The position numbers and the translations under genes were made by a program. A DNA stretch of 64,000 nt from Venatoribacter pacificus (GTDB lineage Bacteria > Pseudomonadota > Gammaproteobacteria > Pseudomonadales > Oceanobacteraceae): positions 29,123 to 93,122 of the forward strand of contig NZ_JAOANI010000005.1 of assembly GCF_025318105.1 (NCBI RefSeq), in the 5' to 3' direction. Under the pieces are notes generated by a model. The model ran no database searches and was not told where the DNA came from. It worked only from the letters and a program-made list of their open reading frames with translations. Of this stretch, positions 60,863-64,000 are shown piece after piece; position 1 is the stretch's first letter; every line of letters begins with the position of its first letter.

Positions 60863-62545
60863 ATGTTCCAGTTAAAAGCGCTCGCAGGCGCAACTTTGTC
60901 AGTATCATTATTACTGGCAGGCTGTGGCGGTTCGGATAACAACAGCAGTTCTGTAAAACCTGTTCCATTTTCATTTTCAGAAGCAACCATCGATAGTTTG
61001 CACACCTCGTTGAAAACGGGTGGTGCAACTTGTGAAGAAATTATTCAGGGGTATATCGACCGCATAAAAGCCTATGATGATCCTGGCAGTGATTTGGAAT
61101 TAAACAGCGTCGTTGCTATCAACCCATATGCTTTGGAAGAAGCACAGGAAAAAGATGCGCATTTCGCAGAGACCGGCATTGATGGCTCCCTGTATTGCGT
61201 ACCGGTATTACCAAAAGATAACTTCAACACCAAAGAGATGCCGACCACTGGCGGTGCAACAGCATTCCAGTACAACCGCCCTTTAAATGATGCTTACGTT
61301 ATTCGCAAAATGCGTGAAGAAGGAGCCATTATTCTGGGTAAAGCCAATATGGATGAATTTGCATTTGGCTACACTGGCAGCAGTTCAATGCGCGGACTGG
61401 TAAAAAATGCCTATGACCAGAGTAAGGGCGCAGGCGGTTCTTCCAGTGGAACAGGTACTGCGATTGCAGCCAGCCTGGCATTGGTCGGTACTGGCAGCGA
61501 TACCGGCGGCTCAATCCGGGTTCCTTCCAGTCTTGGCGGCCTGGTAGGTATTCGTCCATCTATGCGTCTGGTCAGTCAGGACGGAATTATGCCTCTGGCA
61601 TCCTGGCAGGATACCGGCGGTCCTATGTGCCGAACGGTAGAAGACTGTGCCGTTATGCTCGATGCCATGGTTGGCTTTGATTCATCATCTCACGCGAATC
61701 AGCGTAATGATTTCAAAATCGATGCTCCGGCTATTGCCACAGCAGAAGAATATAAAGAAATTACAAAAATCCCGGCCAGTTATAAAAGTTACTTACAGGC
61801 GGATGGTTTAAAGGGTGCGCGTATCGCAATTGACCGCACGTTGTTCGGCAGCAATGAAACCGTTGTTGCCATGATGGATCAGGCAATCGCCGCAATGGAA
61901 GCCGCCGGTGCCACTGTCGAAGAGGTCAGTATTGCTGATCTTAATTCGATTCTGACCAGCTATCGGTCTATGTCGAGTTATGAATTCAAACGCGATCTGG
62001 TCAGTTATCTGAACAGCTGGACTAATGGTATGGACGGACATATTCAGTCTTATCAGGAGTTGATTGACAGTAACGGCTACCAGTCTTTCTACCGTGATTC
62101 ACTGATCGTCCGTGGCGAATATAATCTGGATAACCTTACTGAAGAGCAGCAGGAAATCTACGATAAAAACACCATTGAACGTCCGGTATATGTGCGTGAG
62201 CGTTTATTGCGGGCACTGAATAATGAAGATGCAGACGGCAAAAGCCTCGGCGATGCTTTTGATGTTCTGTTGTACCCTTCACTGACAGGCCTGGCAGGAG
62301 CACTCGGCGGTTCACCCAGCGCAGGGACTAACAATCGCCTGAGCCCATTCTCTCTGTTCCCGGCATTAAGCATGCCTGCCGGTATGACCGATGGTGAACC
62401 TGCGATGCCGATTGGTATGGAGATGCTGGCACGTGAATTTGACGAAACAACACTGATCAAACTGGCATACAGCTATCAGCAAAACGTTAATCCACGCCGC
62501 CCACCAGTGAATACTCCTGAACTGGTTAAAGACAACACTCTTTAA
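60863..62545 (+). CDS. amidase-signature lipoprotein
   Basis: This 560-residue enzyme has a lipoprotein signal (SVSLLLAGCGG, lipobox Cys at about 21) followed by a Ser/Asn linker, so it is exported and lipid-anchored. The amidase-signature catalytic triad is complete: Lys118 (PKDNFNT), cis-Ser193 (GGSSSGTG) and nucleophile Ser217 (GSDTGGSIRVPSS). The Lys-to-cis-Ser (75) and cis-Ser-to-Ser (24) spacings equal those of fatty-acid amide hydrolase (142/217/241). It should hydrolyse an amide in the periplasm or at the cell surface; the substrate is unknown. ATG 60863 has GGAGA seven bases upstream; the in-frame ATG 60824 would break the signal peptide. Confidence 0.88.
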   Translation: MFQLKALAGATLSVSLLLAGCGGSDNNSSSVKPVPFSFSEATIDSLHTSLKTGGATCEEIIQGYIDRIKAYDDPGSDLELNSVVAINPYALEEAQEKDAHFAETGIDGSLYCVPVLPKDNFNTKEMPTTGGATAFQYNRPLNDAYVIRKMREEGAIILGKANMDEFAFGYTGSSSMRGLVKNAYDQSKGAGGSSSGTGTAIAASLALVGTGSDTGGSIRVPSSLGGLVGIRPSMRLVSQDGIMPLASWQDTGGPMCRTVEDCAVMLDAMVGFDSSSHANQRNDFKIDAPAIATAEEYKEITKIPASYKSYLQADGLKGARIAIDRTLFGSNETVVAMMDQAIAAMEAAGATVEEVSIADLNSILTSYRSMSSYEFKRDLVSYLNSWTNGMDGHIQSYQELIDSNGYQSFYRDSLIVRGEYNLDNLTEEQQEIYDKNTIERPVYVRERLLRALNNEDADGKSLGDAFDVLLYPSLTGLAGALGGSPSAGTNNRLSPFSLFPALSMPAGMTDGEPAMPIGMEMLAREFDETTLIKLAYSYQQNVNPRRPPVNTPELVKDNTL

Positions 62546-62565
62546 TTACCCACCGCGTTAACCGT

Positions 62566-62600
62566 AAATAACGCCGGAACTCCCGGCGTTATTTATTGTT
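62566..62600 (+). terminator. intrinsic terminator after the amidase gene
   Basis: Perfect 12-bp arms AAATAACGCCGG (62566-62577) and its complement (62583-62594) with a five-base loop are followed by ATTGTTTTG. The T-tract is interrupted, but the stem is strong. Confidence 0.8.
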
Positions 62601-62819
62601 TTGTCTCACTCTTATTTTCATCTTACCGTATTCCTGAGTTTTAGTTCTCAATAAAGCAGCCATGCTGATGATAAAATTCAGCGCAAACATCATCTCCTGA
62701 CAGTGTCCGTATTCCGCAGCAAAAACGGGCAGCCGTTAGTGCTTATTTTTTGTATGATGCCTACCTGCTCCGGCATGCCGCCGGCTGACAATATACCCTT
62801 TTACGGAAAGGATATTCCG

Positions 62820-63902
62820 ATGCTATTAGTCTTTCAGATCATAACCATCATGCTGCTGCTGTTCTGGCCAATGGTGATGATGATGTCGCCGATGGCTCTT
62901 GATGCACCGGGCTCAGAAAACAACGCCGACCATGTGATCAGCCTGATTATTTTTCTGTGCTATCCCATTGGTTTAGGTGCGTTGTACTGGATATTTGGTG
63001 CGGAGCTGTTTGGCATTTCCGGCCGCACTCTCACTCTCGTCGCCACGGTGATTGTTGTCCTAGCACTCAGTGTATTCGGTTATGGTTCAATGTTGAAAAA
63101 TGCCCTGAGCGGTATTCCCAGCAGCGGTTATGGCAACGTCAATAATCAGGTCTATTACAATGCCCGCCCCGTTGCAGGAGCCGATAGCGACACCTTTGAA
63201 GTATTAAGCAGCACCTCCTACTACGGCGGCTATGCGCGCGATGCCCAACACGTGTTTTCCCGCGGTGAACTTTTGCCCGACGCTGATCCGCTGACCTTCC
63301 GGCCGCTGGATAAATATGAGGAATACTGGGTGGATGCGCAGGGTGTCTATCTGGGTGGCAAACAACTACCGGGCGCCAACCCGGCTATTTTCAAACGCCT
63401 GCCGGACGCCTGGAATCACGCCAGTAGTTATGCTGTGTCCGCCGATACGCTGTATTACGAAGCTGAGCGCATTGGTGAAGTAAACCCGGACGAGGTCAGT
63501 GTCATCTGGTCTTATCTTGCCAAAGACAAGCAGCGTATTTATTACATGGATAGAATCATTCTGCCCATGGCAGACGCAGCGACATTTGCCATGATGCCCG
63601 ATACCGATGAGTATGCGCGTGATAAGTCAGCGGTTTACGATCTGATCGGTGAACGCTCTGCGCCCATTGCTGGCGCCGATCCGGCAAGCATACAAGTGCT
63701 GAACCGTGGCTATCTTAAAGATGCCAATCATATCTACTACCGCCACAGCCACGAGCCAACGCAAATACTGCACGAGGCCGATTACGACAGTTTTGTGGTA
63801 ACAGACTGGGATGACGAAACCCAGTCAGAAGCCCGCGACCGTTATGCTCTGTATATGAATGGCGAGGTGGTCAAACAACTCGCTGAAAAATCCGCACAAT
63901 AA
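62820..63902 (+). CDS. DKNYY-repeat membrane protein
   Basis: This 360-residue protein has two to three membrane helices in the first 100 residues. About six repeats of the DKNYY family then alternate with a Pro-Ala-Gly-Ala-Asp-like turn. They include YARDAQHVFSRGELLPDAD, YWVDAQGVYLGGKQLPGAN, YLAKDKQRIYYMDRIILP, YARDKSAVYDLIG and YLKDANHIYYRH. DKNYY proteins are of unknown function, with repeats thought to form a beta-structure outside the membrane. I chose ATG 62820 with AAAGGA seven bases upstream; the longer frame from 62703 overlaps non-membrane sequence. Confidence 0.85.
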   Translation: MLLVFQIITIMLLLFWPMVMMMSPMALDAPGSENNADHVISLIIFLCYPIGLGALYWIFGAELFGISGRTLTLVATVIVVLALSVFGYGSMLKNALSGIPSSGYGNVNNQVYYNARPVAGADSDTFEVLSSTSYYGGYARDAQHVFSRGELLPDADPLTFRPLDKYEEYWVDAQGVYLGGKQLPGANPAIFKRLPDAWNHASSYAVSADTLYYEAERIGEVNPDEVSVIWSYLAKDKQRIYYMDRIILPMADAATFAMMPDTDEYARDKSAVYDLIGERSAPIAGADPASIQVLNRGYLKDANHIYYRHSHEPTQILHEADYDSFVVTDWDDETQSEARDRYALYMNGEVVKQLAEKSAQ

Positions 63903-63916
63903 TGCGCAAGAACAGG

Positions 63917-64000
63917 TGTCTAGTCCTGAAATACGTTGACACTTATTTCGCAAACGCCCGATGAACCTCATCGGGCGTTTTGTATTTAAGAGACAGGTGC
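63917..64000 (-). mobile_element. end of an IS3-family insertion sequence, cut by the window edge
   Basis: The element begins with TGTCTAGTCCTGAAATACG at 63917, a TG-ending inverted-repeat-like terminus I recognise from IS3-group elements, and continues past the window edge. It carries the C-terminus of a transposase on the minus strand. The duplicated target site and other end lie outside the window. Confidence 0.75.
63943..64000 (-). CDS. IS3-family transposase OrfB, C-terminal fragment
   Basis: The minus strand reads HLSLKYKTPDEVHRAFAK and then TAA at 63945-63943. This matches the C-terminal tail of IS3/IS150-group OrfB integrases (K-T-P-x-E-V-H). The rest lies beyond the window. A 13-bp perfect inverted repeat (63952-63964 and 63968-63980) lies within this coding tail and could double as a terminator against transcription into or out of the element. 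Confidence 0.78.
   Translation of the reverse strand, partial: HLSLKYKTPDEVHRAFAK

Overview
The window reads as the chromosome of a gammaproteobacterium related to the Oceanospirillales and pseudomonads (Thalassolituus/Oceanobacter-like is my best guess, from protein similarity remembered rather than searched). The strongest clue is gene order. From about 28.5 to 47.2 kb the genes pyrC'-pyrB-pyrR-yqgF-yqgE-tonB3-gshB-pilGHIJK-chpABC follow the order I know from Pseudomonas aeruginosa (PA0401 to about PA0415), and hisI-hisE-tatABC also matches the pseudomonad arrangement.

Layout. 0-10.9 kb: a large hybrid sensor kinase, topoisomerase III, a chemoreceptor, a DesK/NarL-type two-component pair and a MipA/OmpV outer-membrane protein. 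11-16.2 kb: an S-adenosylmethionine-cycle block made of an ArsR-methyltransferase fusion regulator, metK, ahcY and metF. A perfect inverted repeat overlaps the regulator's promoter, and a previously unlisted 53-codon gene is divergent from it. 16.3-28.5 kb: a surface-glycan (LPS core, O-antigen or capsule) locus. It has a capsule-synthase-type protein, three proteins with bacterial sialyltransferase-type motifs, GT2 and GT4 enzymes, a phosphoethanolamine transferase, an O-antigen-ligase-like protein, a polysaccharide deacetylase, a small glycosyltransferase and heptosyltransferase I. 28.5-41 kb: the Pil-Chp chemosensory system that controls type IV pili, including a 2206-residue ChpA. 41-47.2 kb: gshB, a TonB protein, yqgE, ruvX, pyrR, pyrB and a degenerate dihydroorotase. 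47.2-47.45 kb: a repeat cluster with a 16-bp minisatellite.

47.4-52.6 kb holds a minus-strand operon for a tryptophan-tryptophylquinone amine dehydrogenase of the aromatic amine dehydrogenase type. It contains the heavy chain, maturation proteins MauE and MauD, a Tat-exported light chain, two monohaem cytochromes c and a PLP enzyme of the ACC deaminase/D-cysteine desulfhydrase family. Next come hisI, hisE, a HIT protein and tatABC (52.9-55.5 kb); the Tat system is what would export the dehydrogenase light chain. At 55.6-58 kb a BLUF blue-light photoreceptor is divergent from a soluble histidine kinase. The right part has an acyl-CoA synthetase, a 1.2-kb AT-rich gene-free stretch, a lipoprotein amidase, a DKNYY-repeat membrane protein and, at the very edge, the end of an IS3-type insertion sequence.

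The sections most worth following up are the regulator/peptide region at 11 kb, the sialyltransferase-like trio, the amine dehydrogenase operon with no MauG or azurin/amicyanin gene in view, and the BLUF/kinase pair. I see no CRISPR array, tRNA, rRNA or prophage.
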